From assembly GCA_964502005.1 (NCBI GenBank), contig CAZCUX010000009.1:62001-126000 (forward strand): a stretch of DNA of 64,000 bases, given 5' to 3'. This document shows positions 1 to 7,569 of this stretch, piece after piece. How positions within the stretch are numbered: position 1 is the stretch's first letter; each line of letters starts with the position of its first letter. The notes under the pieces were generated by a model that was not told where the DNA came from, ran no database searches, and saw only the letters and a program-made list of their open reading frames with translations. Position numbers and translations under genes: made by a program. Source of the DNA: CAJWOS01 sp964502005. GTDB taxonomy: Bacteria > Myxococcota_A > UBA796 > UBA2385.

Positions 1-499
1 GCCGTGCATCGACGGTGTGGGTGCAGTCCGCCAATACGCGGCCAACGCTCGAAACCCGCGCCTGGGCGGCGGCGTGGATGGTTGCGGCGTGTGGGACGGG
101 GGTAGCGGTCGTCGGAAGCTGGCCGCCACGTCCGACAGCGGCGCAGGCGGTCAACAGGCCCGGCAGGCCCCGCAGCGCGAGCTGGTGGTCCAGGGGACAC
201 GCAAGGGCGGTGTCGCGCAAGGCTCCCGCGCCCGCGCAGGCCAACGCGACGTCTGCGGCGCTGACGACAAGGCCACGACTTCGGGCATACGGGTCAAAGG
301 AGAAGAAGCGCTCCCCTGCGCGGACCGCGACGCCATCGGGAACAGTCGCCGGGGCGGTCTCCATCGGCGTGACGTCGAGCGGCGTGTCAGACGGCTCTTG
401 CGCGAGGCCTGTCGAAGCCCCGAGCAACCATACCAAGCAGAGGCCCAGCGGCACCCCCACGGCTTGTGCGAGAGAATCGACGCGCTGCTTATGGACCAC
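1..499 (-). CDS. Exported protein of unknown function, 3' end beyond the window
   Basis: The frame stays open from a GTG at 499 to the window edge (166 codons). The GTG is preceded by AGGAG with a 6-nt spacer. The product starts with a basic n-region (VVHKQR), a hydrophobic segment (LGLCLVWLLGAS) and a plausible signal peptidase I site around GLA-QE, so it is probably exported to the periplasm or surface. The rest is Ala/Thr-rich with scattered cysteines (CAGAG, ACPLDH, TACAAVG) and matches no family I know. It overlaps the 3' end of the sulfatase gene by 11 bases, which suggests coupled translation at the end of a three-gene operon. An in-frame ATG at 547 would add 16 residues but has a poorly spaced ribosome binding site. 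The reading frame is well supported; function is unknown. Confidence 0.65.
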   Translation of the reverse strand, partial: MVHKQRVDSLAQAVGVPLGLCLVWLLGASTGLAQEPSDTPLDVTPMETAPATVPDGVAVRAGERFFSFDPYARSRGLVVSAADVALACAGAGALRDTALACPLDHQLALRGLPGLLTACAAVGRGGQLPTTATPVPHAATIHAAAQARVSSVGRVLADCTHTVDAR

Positions 500-2123
500 A
501 AGGCGCTCCTGCGGGTGCGTTGTTTTCACCGTCGTCGTTCTCTTCATCCCCTTGAATATAGCCAAGCGCTTCCAATAAGGCGTGGTCGCCATCGTCCATC
601 GCGACGCCGCCGGCATTCGAATGTCCGAGGAAGCGCAATGGGCAATTGGTTCCCGGATGGTCTCCACCGACCGCCTTCCATGGTCCAAATTCGGTGCCCG
701 CGGAGACGAATCGCACGCCAGCGTCATAGGGCAAAACCAAAAAACGGTCGCCGGGCTGAACGTCAAGACTGCGCTTCTTTTCACCGTTTTGAAGGATTAC
801 TCCACCGGTCTTGACAGTGCCGGCCGCGTGTGCTTCCCACGGCATTCCGAGGGTCTCCACGACGACCCGCTGTAGCCGCGAAACATCGTCGGGGCGGGCG
901 GATGCGAGGTCCGTACGTTCGAGTGGGTCGGCGTGGGGGTCGAACAGCTCCGCTTGGTTGGCTTTGATGTCCCATTCTAAGCGCAAACCTTCGTGGTAAA
1001 CGCTGAGACGGTTTGTCTTGAAGCGCGTTGTTTCGGCGGGCAGCGCGCGGCTTGGAACCGGCTCGCCTTTCATGAAGGCGTTCAGGTCGATGCCGTCGGC
1101 CTTTTCCATCGGTGCGGATGCCCATGCGGCGAGCGTTGGTGCGATGTCTTGGGTGCCCACGGCGCCTTCGACCACGCCTGTTGGCAAGCCACCGCCGCTC
1201 ATAATGAGCGGAACATTGAGCTGCTCGGCATATAAGGTGTGGGCGTGGCCCCAGGAGCCCCGTTCGCCAAACTCTTCGCCGTGGTCGGCGGTAATGACGA
1301 AGCGCACGTTGCGACCAGCCTTCTTGGCGGCGTCTTCGATGCGCTTGAACTGGTCGTCGACATACCGGATGGCCTCGTCGTATTGCGCGCGCTGGTGTTC
1401 AAACTGCTCGTCGTTGAGGGGATGCTTGGAGAAGTGGTGATAGTTTTTGTACTTGGGGTCGGACTTTTGGGGGGCACGGTCAAACAGGGTGCCGTAGTCG
1501 CCGGGCGGGTCATATTCGTAGTGGACATCATAGCTATGTAGAAACAAAAAGACGGGTTCACCGGGGGGAAGGGTCGACCACCAGCGAAGGGCCTCGTCTA
1601 CCACATGCTCGGCCAACACCTCGTTTTTGAGGTTGGCTTTTTCGGTGTGAATGTCGAAGTCGTTGAAATGCTCGAACCCGCGGTCAAAGCGAAAGAGGCG
1701 AGACACATAAAGGGTGGCGACGAATCCGCCGGTTCTGTATCCGAGCCCTTGTAATACTTCGGGCAAAACGGGCGTGCCGGGGTCGAGGGCCAGCTTGTCT
1801 TCTACAACCATATGGGTCATGGGCAGCTGGCCAGACAGCATCGTTGTATGGCTGGGCAACGTCCACGGCGACGCACTCCTCGCGAAGGAGAAGCGGGTGC
1901 CCGACGCGGCCAACGCGTCAAACCACGGGCTGGTCGTGCGCGTATGCCCATAGGACGCAAGGTGGTCGGCGCGAAGGGTGTCAATACTGATGAGCACGAT
2001 GTCTGGACGCGTGGGGTCGCCTTCGGGCAGCGGTCCCACGGAACCCCGCCAACATCCCGTCAACACGGATGACAGCGTGGCAGACAACATCAACGCGCCG
2101 CGAAGGGGCGACACAAGGGCCAT
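489..2123 (-). CDS. Sulfatase/alkaline-phosphatase superfamily lipoprotein
   Basis: The protein is 544 aa. A signal peptide ends in a lipobox (SVLTGC, Cys24), so this is a predicted lipoprotein. The sulfatase fold follows: PDIVLISIDTLRADHL holds the first metal aspartates, ASPWTLPSHT is the active-site loop, and VITADHGEEFGERG holds the second metal cluster. The loop has Thr (T-L-P-S) where formylglycine sulfatases have Cys or Ser in C/S-x-P-S-R. It may therefore act as a phosphotransferase or phosphodiesterase-like enzyme rather than a sulfatase; that is inference. I chose ATG 2123 because GGAG lies 6 nt upstream; a TTG 12 nt earlier is possible. The membrane glycosyltransferase gene ends 20 nt upstream, which suggests an operon modifying envelope glycans or lipids. 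Confidence 0.85.
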   Translation of the reverse strand: MALVSPLRGALMLSATLSSVLTGCWRGSVGPLPEGDPTRPDIVLISIDTLRADHLASYGHTRTTSPWFDALAASGTRFSFARSASPWTLPSHTTMLSGQLPMTHMVVEDKLALDPGTPVLPEVLQGLGYRTGGFVATLYVSRLFRFDRGFEHFNDFDIHTEKANLKNEVLAEHVVDEALRWWSTLPPGEPVFLFLHSYDVHYEYDPPGDYGTLFDRAPQKSDPKYKNYHHFSKHPLNDEQFEHQRAQYDEAIRYVDDQFKRIEDAAKKAGRNVRFVITADHGEEFGERGSWGHAHTLYAEQLNVPLIMSGGGLPTGVVEGAVGTQDIAPTLAAWASAPMEKADGIDLNAFMKGEPVPSRALPAETTRFKTNRLSVYHEGLRLEWDIKANQAELFDPHADPLERTDLASARPDDVSRLQRVVVETLGMPWEAHAAGTVKTGGVILQNGEKKRSLDVQPGDRFLVLPYDAGVRFVSAGTEFGPWKAVGGDHPGTNCPLRFLGHSNAGGVAMDDGDHALLEALGYIQGDEENDDGENNAPAGAPCGP

Positions 2124-2143
2124 CAGAGTCTCCAATGTTCAAC

Positions 2144-3574
2144 CTACCAGCTTCGCCACCACGGCCATCCCGCGGGCAGGTACCACAATACGAGGGGTGT
2201 GACGATGCTCATTACGCCAAGAGTTAGCCACAGTCGCCAACGAAGCGGGCCCTCCCCGAGCGCAGACCAAGCTGCGCGTGGGTCGGTCAGCACGCCTGCG
2301 GCGTACACCATCAACAACGGCTCCAGTGGCACACGATAGCGGGAAAGTCCCGCGAGAACGGCGATTGCCGCGCAGTGATAGGACAGGATGCCCGCAAACA
2401 AGATGGCTTGCGCGCCGCGCCCGCGGGTCGTCATGGCGAACGCGCCGACCAGGAGGGTCACGAGGGAGTGCGCGCAGCCAGCGAGAATGATGAACTCGTC
2501 TACCCACTGCGGCATCCCGGGGAATTTGCCCCAGCGAAGGTGGCGGGTCAGCAATGAATGGGGATTCAGGAGCTGTGCCACCCGCATCGGCATTCTGCGG
2601 ACAAACGTATCTGGATGGTCTTTGATCCAAGCAACCCCGGCCTCGGTCTGGCATACATCCCGCTCGTAGGCGTCTTTTTTGGACCCACACTCTTTTTCCG
2701 GGCGCCCTTGTTTGCTTGTGCGCAAAAACGCGCGCCGGGACAGTTGTCCGTTTCCATAATCGAAGGTGATGGGGTCAAAGTCGTTGTTTCCGAGCCACAT
2801 CATCTGGCCCATCGTGCGGTCGGAAATCATCGGACCGCCAAACTTTTCCGACGCATGAAGGCTATACGGCGCGACCGTAAGCACCGCCGCTGCGCTCAAC
2901 AGCACAACTTGGGCCCACGCGCGGCGATTGCGCCATCGGTTCCACAGTACACTAAACAGCCAAATCGGCAGCATATACGTCGCGACGCCACGAAAAAGAA
3001 CACAAATCCCGCCGATGAAGCCCACCAGGGCGGTGTGTTTGTAGCCCTTGCTTGCCTGTTCGGAGTCTGTTTCGTCGCGGCTATTGAGCAGCAACAACAA
3101 GCCGCCCAACAAAATCGTTCCATAGAGCACTTCTGACCATAAACGAATGGCAAAAAAGGCCATATGGGGCGACAAGGCATACATCCATGCCGAAAGTTGC
3201 GCCGCTTTTTGATTGCCGGGAAATGCTCTGCGTGTGAGCTCATAGACAAGCACGCAAGAAAGCAACGCCGCGGGCAATTGAATGATTTTGACCAAGCCCC
3301 CAATGCCCGTCAGCGTCTCAAACAGTCCGAGCAAGAAGGGGTATCCGGGAGCCCAAATCCAGCCCGAAGAGCTGGTCATGCCCTCGCCCTCTGCAAACCG
3401 TTTGCCGAGCTTGAGGTAGGTGCATTCGTCCCGCAAACAGGTGTCGTTGATCCACGCCAATAGCGGAACCACGCGCACAATGAGCGCGACGACCAAGGCG
3501 GTACGAAGGCTACGGTCCTTTTTCCACGACACAGGGTTCATCCGGGGCTCGGTCAGCTTGGGCGAACGGGGCAC
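2144..3574 (-). CDS. GT39/PMT-type membrane glycosyltransferase
   Basis: This 476-aa polytopic membrane protein has about ten hydrophobic segments. Near its N-terminus, after the first membrane segment, an acidic loop (NDTCLRDECTYLKLG) matches the DE..Y pattern of GT39/ArnT/PMT_2 enzymes. These enzymes transfer a sugar from a polyprenyl-phosphate donor on the outer face of the inner membrane. The following GWIWAPGYPFLLG also fits the family. GTG 3574 has GGGAG 7 nt upstream; an ATG at 3541 is the alternative. It is the first gene of the operon with the sulfatase-like lipoprotein, so a shared role in decorating a surface glycan or lipid is plausible. Acceptor and donor cannot be told from sequence. 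Confidence 0.8.
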   Translation of the reverse strand: MPRSPKLTEPRMNPVSWKKDRSLRTALVVALIVRVVPLLAWINDTCLRDECTYLKLGKRFAEGEGMTSSSGWIWAPGYPFLLGLFETLTGIGGLVKIIQLPAALLSCVLVYELTRRAFPGNQKAAQLSAWMYALSPHMAFFAIRLWSEVLYGTILLGGLLLLLNSRDETDSEQASKGYKHTALVGFIGGICVLFRGVATYMLPIWLFSVLWNRWRNRRAWAQVVLLSAAAVLTVAPYSLHASEKFGGPMISDRTMGQMMWLGNNDFDPITFDYGNGQLSRRAFLRTSKQGRPEKECGSKKDAYERDVCQTEAGVAWIKDHPDTFVRRMPMRVAQLLNPHSLLTRHLRWGKFPGMPQWVDEFIILAGCAHSLVTLLVGAFAMTTRGRGAQAILFAGILSYHCAAIAVLAGLSRYRVPLEPLLMVYAAGVLTDPRAAWSALGEGPLRWRLWLTLGVMSIVTPLVLWYLPAGWPWWRSW

Positions 3575-3667
3575 CTATTGGCTCCCATCGACGCAGACCA
3601 GCAAACGGCGTGCAACGGTGGTGCAACCGGCGGTACCCCCGCGGTCCGTCGGGGTCTGCTAACGTGG

Positions 3668-4789
3668 GTGGCAACCAAGCTGAGGTGTCCGATTTCTTCG
3701 TCTCCCCGATTTCTTGTCCCTGCGGGTGCTCGCTGGGACTGTCGCGGTTGTGGAAAATGCTGTCACAACCATGTCCTTGGTCCAGTCGAGCCCGAAGTGG
3801 TTGCGGGAATCGAGGCCCATGGCATCGCGCGATTGTGGCCTGACCACAACGGGCGCGCGTGGATTCGCCACCAGCCGGGACCGGGCCCCGAGGGTCTGTA
3901 TCTCCAGAAAATCAACGGGCACTGTGTCTTTTTGCAGGAAGACGCAAGCTGTGCGGTTCATGCGCAGATGGGCGCCGCAGCCAAGCCGTCGTTTTGTCGG
4001 GAGTATCCCTTCGCGTTGGTGCGAGAACCGCGCGGCATTGCCGTAACCGTGCGCGAAAGCTGCGGTGGCTACGTGGAAAGCGCCCAGGACGGCGTGCCGT
4101 TGGAGGAGCAAGCGGCAGAGGTGTTTGCGCTCCCTCGGCCTTACCCGATGCAGGTGTTCGGCATGCAGCCGGTCGCACTGATGCCCGGCCTTGGCGTATC
4201 GGCGGAAGACTGGCTTGCCCTCGAAGAGCGTTTTGTCGCCGACGTCTTGGCCAATGACCGCACGCCGATGGCCCACATCGCCGCGATTCGGGGCGTGATG
4301 CTGCGGGCGGTGCGTCGGGATGTCCCCGCACCAGACCCACGGCGCTTGACCGAGGCGACGGGGGCGCTCTTACAAGTCTATCGAATGGTGCTCGACCACG
4401 CCGTTCAAGACCCTTCTGCCGACGCGGCCGAGGTCGCGTTCGCCGACCGCCTGCGGGTGCGGGTGCTCCGCGCAATGACCCGGTTGCCCGATGGATTGCC
4501 CGTTCTGGATGCCGAGGCTCGCAGCTATGTCGGGCTCCTCTTGCGTGGCGACTTGCTCGGAAAGCGCTTTGTCCACCATGGAAGCGTCGCGGTTGGCTTG
4601 GGGATTTTCCTGCACAACATCCTGACGGCGATGCTAGCGGCAGAACGGGACGAAGATGGGGTCGTGACCGCCTCCGCGCTCTCCGAAGTGCTGACCGACC
4701 ATGTTCGATTGACCCTCAACCGCACCGTGCTCGAAATCCAGAAAAAGGCCCGCCCCGCCGTGCTGGACGTGTTCTTGTCGGCGGGCTGA
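3668..4789 (+). CDS. YkgJ/FliB-type cysteine-cluster protein
   Basis: The protein is about 373 aa. An N-terminal cluster CRGCGKCC (Cys 25-32) is followed by GHCVFL, CAVHAQ and KPSFCREYPF. This spacing is the hallmark of the YkgJ/FliB family of zinc or iron-sulfur cluster-binding proteins. FliB methylates flagellin lysines, but most family members are uncharacterised and no flagellar genes are nearby, so I do not assign that reaction. The C-terminal 250 residues look helical and have no motif I recognise. The start is uncertain: GTG 3668 puts the cluster close to the N-terminus as is usual; a TTG at 3578 would add 30 residues of unconvincing sequence. It is divergent from the glycosyltransferase operon. 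Confidence 0.75.
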   Translation: MATKLRCPISSSPRFLVPAGARWDCRGCGKCCHNHVLGPVEPEVVAGIEAHGIARLWPDHNGRAWIRHQPGPGPEGLYLQKINGHCVFLQEDASCAVHAQMGAAAKPSFCREYPFALVREPRGIAVTVRESCGGYVESAQDGVPLEEQAAEVFALPRPYPMQVFGMQPVALMPGLGVSAEDWLALEERFVADVLANDRTPMAHIAAIRGVMLRAVRRDVPAPDPRRLTEATGALLQVYRMVLDHAVQDPSADAAEVAFADRLRVRVLRAMTRLPDGLPVLDAEARSYVGLLLRGDLLGKRFVHHGSVAVGLGIFLHNILTAMLAAERDEDGVVTASALSEVLTDHVRLTLNRTVLEIQKKARPAVLDVFLSAG

Positions 4790-4866
4790 CCCCCCCCTCC
4801 CGCGGGCGTTTGTGTGTATCTTTCGCACGATTTGCACTGGGGGGTGAATAAACCGCTACGTTGGCC

Positions 4867-4920
4867 GTCGGCGCCGACAGCCAAGCGAGAACCCCGTTTC
4901 AGTCGTTGTTCTCGCTTTGG
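4867..4920. promoter_or_regulatory. Palindrome and long stem-loop upstream of the vWA lipoprotein
   Basis: A perfect 12-bp palindrome (GTCGGCGCCGAC, 4867-4878) is followed directly by a long inverted repeat. CCAAGCGAGAAC (4881-4892) pairs with GTTCTCGCTTTGG (4908-4920) with a single bulged T and a 15-nt loop. No T-run follows, so a simple intrinsic terminator is unlikely. It lies about 60 nt upstream of the vWA lipoprotein start and could be a leader structure or operator. Confidence 0.4.
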
Positions 4921-4982
4921 TCTGTTGCTCCTCCGTGACACGAAGCGCGGAGGGGACAGGTCTTGTCATACCGGAGGCCAAA

Positions 4983-5786
4983 ATGTCCGTGTCTGTTGTT
5001 CGTTCCGCCTTTTTGGTCAGCTTGTTGTCCCTTCCGGCCTGTGACATGATGGCCGTGAAAGACTACACCTGCCTGTCGAAAGTTCTCGATGTCGCTGGTG
5101 TCGGCATAGACGAACTCAAGGGCGTGGACGCCGATGCGCGATTGGCCGAGGCTTTGCTCATCGCAGAGGACGTTCTCGGCGACATTCCCGTGATGGACTG
5201 CGATGCCGAAGAGAGCTTGGTGGGCTTGTTGGACACCTCTGTTACGCGCGGTGGCTCTTTGGTTCACGCCTACCAAGCGCAAGATGTGCCCGCGCAAGTG
5301 AGCACGCTCGTCCAGGACGGTGTCGGGCGCGGTGGCGAAGTGGCGCTGGTGATCGATACCACCGGTTCGATGCAAGACGACACCCGCGAGCTTCGCGCAG
5401 AGATTGACCGCGTGCTGGCGGAAGTCGAGCAGAAGGGCGCGACCGTCTCCGTCGCGTTCTTTGGCGACAACCAAGGCTGCGACGCCGATTGGTACCACCG
5501 CAATCCCGGTGGCCTCTTGCCTCCCGACGACCGACGGATTCAAACCGCGGCAAACAACTGGGAAGACGCCCTGACCGGCGGCTGCGACTGGCAAGAGTCC
5601 CTCTACGATGCCGTCTGGAAGACCGCGAGCGAGCTGGACTGGCAGTCCAACGACCGCACCATCATCGTCATCACCGATGCCGACCCCCATGATGAAAAGA
5701 CCAACCATTCGGAAGACGAGGTAAAGGGCCTGCTCAAGCAGCAAGACATCGTCATCAACACGGTTTTGGTCGGGCTGGCGTTCTGA
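4983..5786 (+). CDS. Lipoprotein with a von Willebrand factor A domain
   Basis: The protein is 267 aa. The signal peptide ends in a lipobox (LLSLPAC, Cys20), predicting a lipoprotein. The vWA domain starts near residue 118: EVALVIDTTGSMQDD is the metal-binding MIDAS motif (Asp125; DTTGS variant of DxSxS) and TIIVITDADPHDE is the C-terminal MIDAS strand. The first 100 residues show no known domain. vWA domains mediate metal-dependent protein-protein contacts, so this is probably a surface adhesion or assembly factor. ATG 4983 was chosen because GGAGG lies just upstream and because it starts the signal peptide. Confidence 0.85.
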   Translation: MSVSVVRSAFLVSLLSLPACDMMAVKDYTCLSKVLDVAGVGIDELKGVDADARLAEALLIAEDVLGDIPVMDCDAEESLVGLLDTSVTRGGSLVHAYQAQDVPAQVSTLVQDGVGRGGEVALVIDTTGSMQDDTRELRAEIDRVLAEVEQKGATVSVAFFGDNQGCDADWYHRNPGGLLPPDDRRIQTAANNWEDALTGGCDWQESLYDAVWKTASELDWQSNDRTIIVITDADPHDEKTNHSEDEVKGLLKQQDIVINTVLVGLAF

Positions 5787-5921
5787 GCCTTCGTTGTAAT
5801 GCGACCGATATGCAACGAGGCGTCACGGTTCGGACCCAGTTCGGCCGCGCCGTGATACCCCCGCAGGCGACCCGGCAACGGCACTCACCAACCAAGCCGC
5901 CGGGACCTACCGAGGGAGACC

Positions 5922-7400
5922 ATGCCTGCCCCGTTCCGGCTGTACAACACACTGTCCCGTCGCGTGGAAGATTTCACGCCCCTCCAGCCCGGCCACATCG
6001 GGCTCTACGTTTGTGGGATGACGGTGTACGACCTGTGTCACGCCGGGCACGCCTGCGCGATGGTCATTTTTGACACCTTTGTACGGTATTTGCGTCATCG
6101 CGATTGGAAGGTGCGCTTCGTCCGTAACTTTACGGATGTCGACGACAAGATCATTCGGCGGGCCAACGAGCTCGGAATCGACCCTCTCGAATTGTCCGCC
6201 CAGCAAATTCGGTTTTTTCACGAAGACGCACACGCGCTCGGCCTGGCAGACCCGGATGAAGAGCCGCGCGTGAGCACTTCGATGGCCGATATTCTGGCGC
6301 TCATCGACCGCTTGGTGCAGTCGGGCCACGCCTACGTCGCCGACGGCAACGTTTGGTACGACGTCCGCTCGTTCCCCAAATATGGCGCGCTGTCTGGCCA
6401 AAAGGTCGACGAGCTGCGCAACCCTGACTCCGGCGACGGCAAGCGTTCCGGCGCGGATTTTGCGCTGTGGAAGGCGGCCAAGCCGGGAGAGCCCTCTTGG
6501 GAAAGTCCGTATGGTCCGGGGCGTCCCGGCTGGCACATTGAGTGCTCGGCGATGGCAAGCACTTGCTTGGGCGACACCTTCGACATCCACGGTGGCGGCC
6601 TCGACCTCGTTTTCCCCCATCACGAAAACGAAATTGCCCAGTCCGAAGGTGCGACCGGCTGCGCGTATGCCCGCTGGTGGATGCACAACGGCCTGCTGAC
6701 GATGCCGGGCGGCCGGAAGATGGGCAAGAGCGAAGGAAACGCGTTCACCATCCGGGACTTGCTGAAGCTCTTCCCCGCAGAAGCCATTCGCTTGTATTAT
6801 CTGCAAAACCACTATCGCTCGCCGCTTCCATGGGACGAAGAGGCGCTCCCCAGCGCCCTCGCGATGGTGTGCCGCTTGTACGAAGCCCGCGAAGTCGCGG
6901 AGAGCCTCGGTGGCTCCGAAGACGCCGCCCAGGTGGCCCGCGACTTGGGCGAAGATGCGCAGGCCGTGCTCGACATCACGGAATCCTTCGACGACCTCTT
7001 CTACGGCGCCCTCGACGACGACTTCAACACCTCGCGTGCGTTGTCCGTCGTGTTTGAGTTGGCGCGCGCCGTCAATCGCTTCGCCAACCACAAAAAAGCC
7101 CGCAAGCGTGGGGGCCCGGTGGTTGCCGACGCATTGGTCTGCTTCCGCAAGGTGCACGACGCATTGGGGCTACTCGGTCTCGATGTGGCGGCCTTTATGG
7201 AAGAGGTCAAGGAGAAGCGCCTGACCGCGATGGGTGTATCCCGCGCGGAAGTGGAGCAGCTCCTCGAAGACCGCTTGGCCGCCCGTACCGCAAAGGACTG
7301 GGCCCGCGCCGATGCCATCCGTGCCGAGCTGGATTCCCGGAACATCGTCGTCATGGACAAAGCCGAGGGTGTTGACTGGCGCGTGCGTATTACCGCCTGA
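5922..7400 (+). CDS. cysS: Cysteinyl-tRNA synthetase
   Basis: The 492-aa class I aminoacyl-tRNA synthetase charges tRNA-Cys in the cytoplasm. The N-terminus LYNTLSRRVEDF is typical. The HIGH signature appears as HAGH (residues 40-43) next to the zinc ligand Cys31 in YVCGMTVYD. The KMSKS loop appears as KMGKSEGN near residue 265, and further zinc ligands sit in WHIECSAM and HHENEIAQSE. Length is close to the usual ~460-500 aa, and the DALR-type C-terminal helical domain is present. The start has GGGAG upstream. It lies 169 bp upstream of thrS on the same strand; co-transcription is possible. Confidence 0.97.
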   Translation: MPAPFRLYNTLSRRVEDFTPLQPGHIGLYVCGMTVYDLCHAGHACAMVIFDTFVRYLRHRDWKVRFVRNFTDVDDKIIRRANELGIDPLELSAQQIRFFHEDAHALGLADPDEEPRVSTSMADILALIDRLVQSGHAYVADGNVWYDVRSFPKYGALSGQKVDELRNPDSGDGKRSGADFALWKAAKPGEPSWESPYGPGRPGWHIECSAMASTCLGDTFDIHGGGLDLVFPHHENEIAQSEGATGCAYARWWMHNGLLTMPGGRKMGKSEGNAFTIRDLLKLFPAEAIRLYYLQNHYRSPLPWDEEALPSALAMVCRLYEAREVAESLGGSEDAAQVARDLGEDAQAVLDITESFDDLFYGALDDDFNTSRALSVVFELARAVNRFANHKKARKRGGPVVADALVCFRKVHDALGLLGLDVAAFMEEVKEKRLTAMGVSRAEVEQLLEDRLAARTAKDWARADAIRAELDSRNIVVMDKAEGVDWRVRITA

Positions 7401-7515
7401 GCTGGCGACCCTCGTCATGCGCGAGTGGTAGCTGGTTTTCCATTTCTGCATCCTGTCTCCAACGAAGGGTGCAAAAGGGGAGGCGTCCGGTGGACGTCGC
7501 CCTGTCCCCACCAGA

Positions 7516-7555
7516 CTCCGGGTTTGTGCACCGGAGCTGCCCTGGCCGACCAGGG
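7516..7555 (+). promoter_or_regulatory. Two tandem hairpins in the thrS leader
   Basis: Just before thrS, CTCCGG (7516-7521) pairs with CCGGAG (7531-7536). CCCTGG (7540-7545) then pairs with CCAGGG (7550-7555) across a CCGA loop, leaving 14 nt before the ATG. The hairpins could tune thrS translation or transcription. I see no T-box consensus. Confidence 0.35.
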
Positions 7556-7569
7556 AAAGAGAGCAATAG

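Noticed and set aside
7401..7569. T-box riboswitch upstream of thrS
   Set aside because: Hairpins are present, but no T-box consensus and no terminator with T-run.
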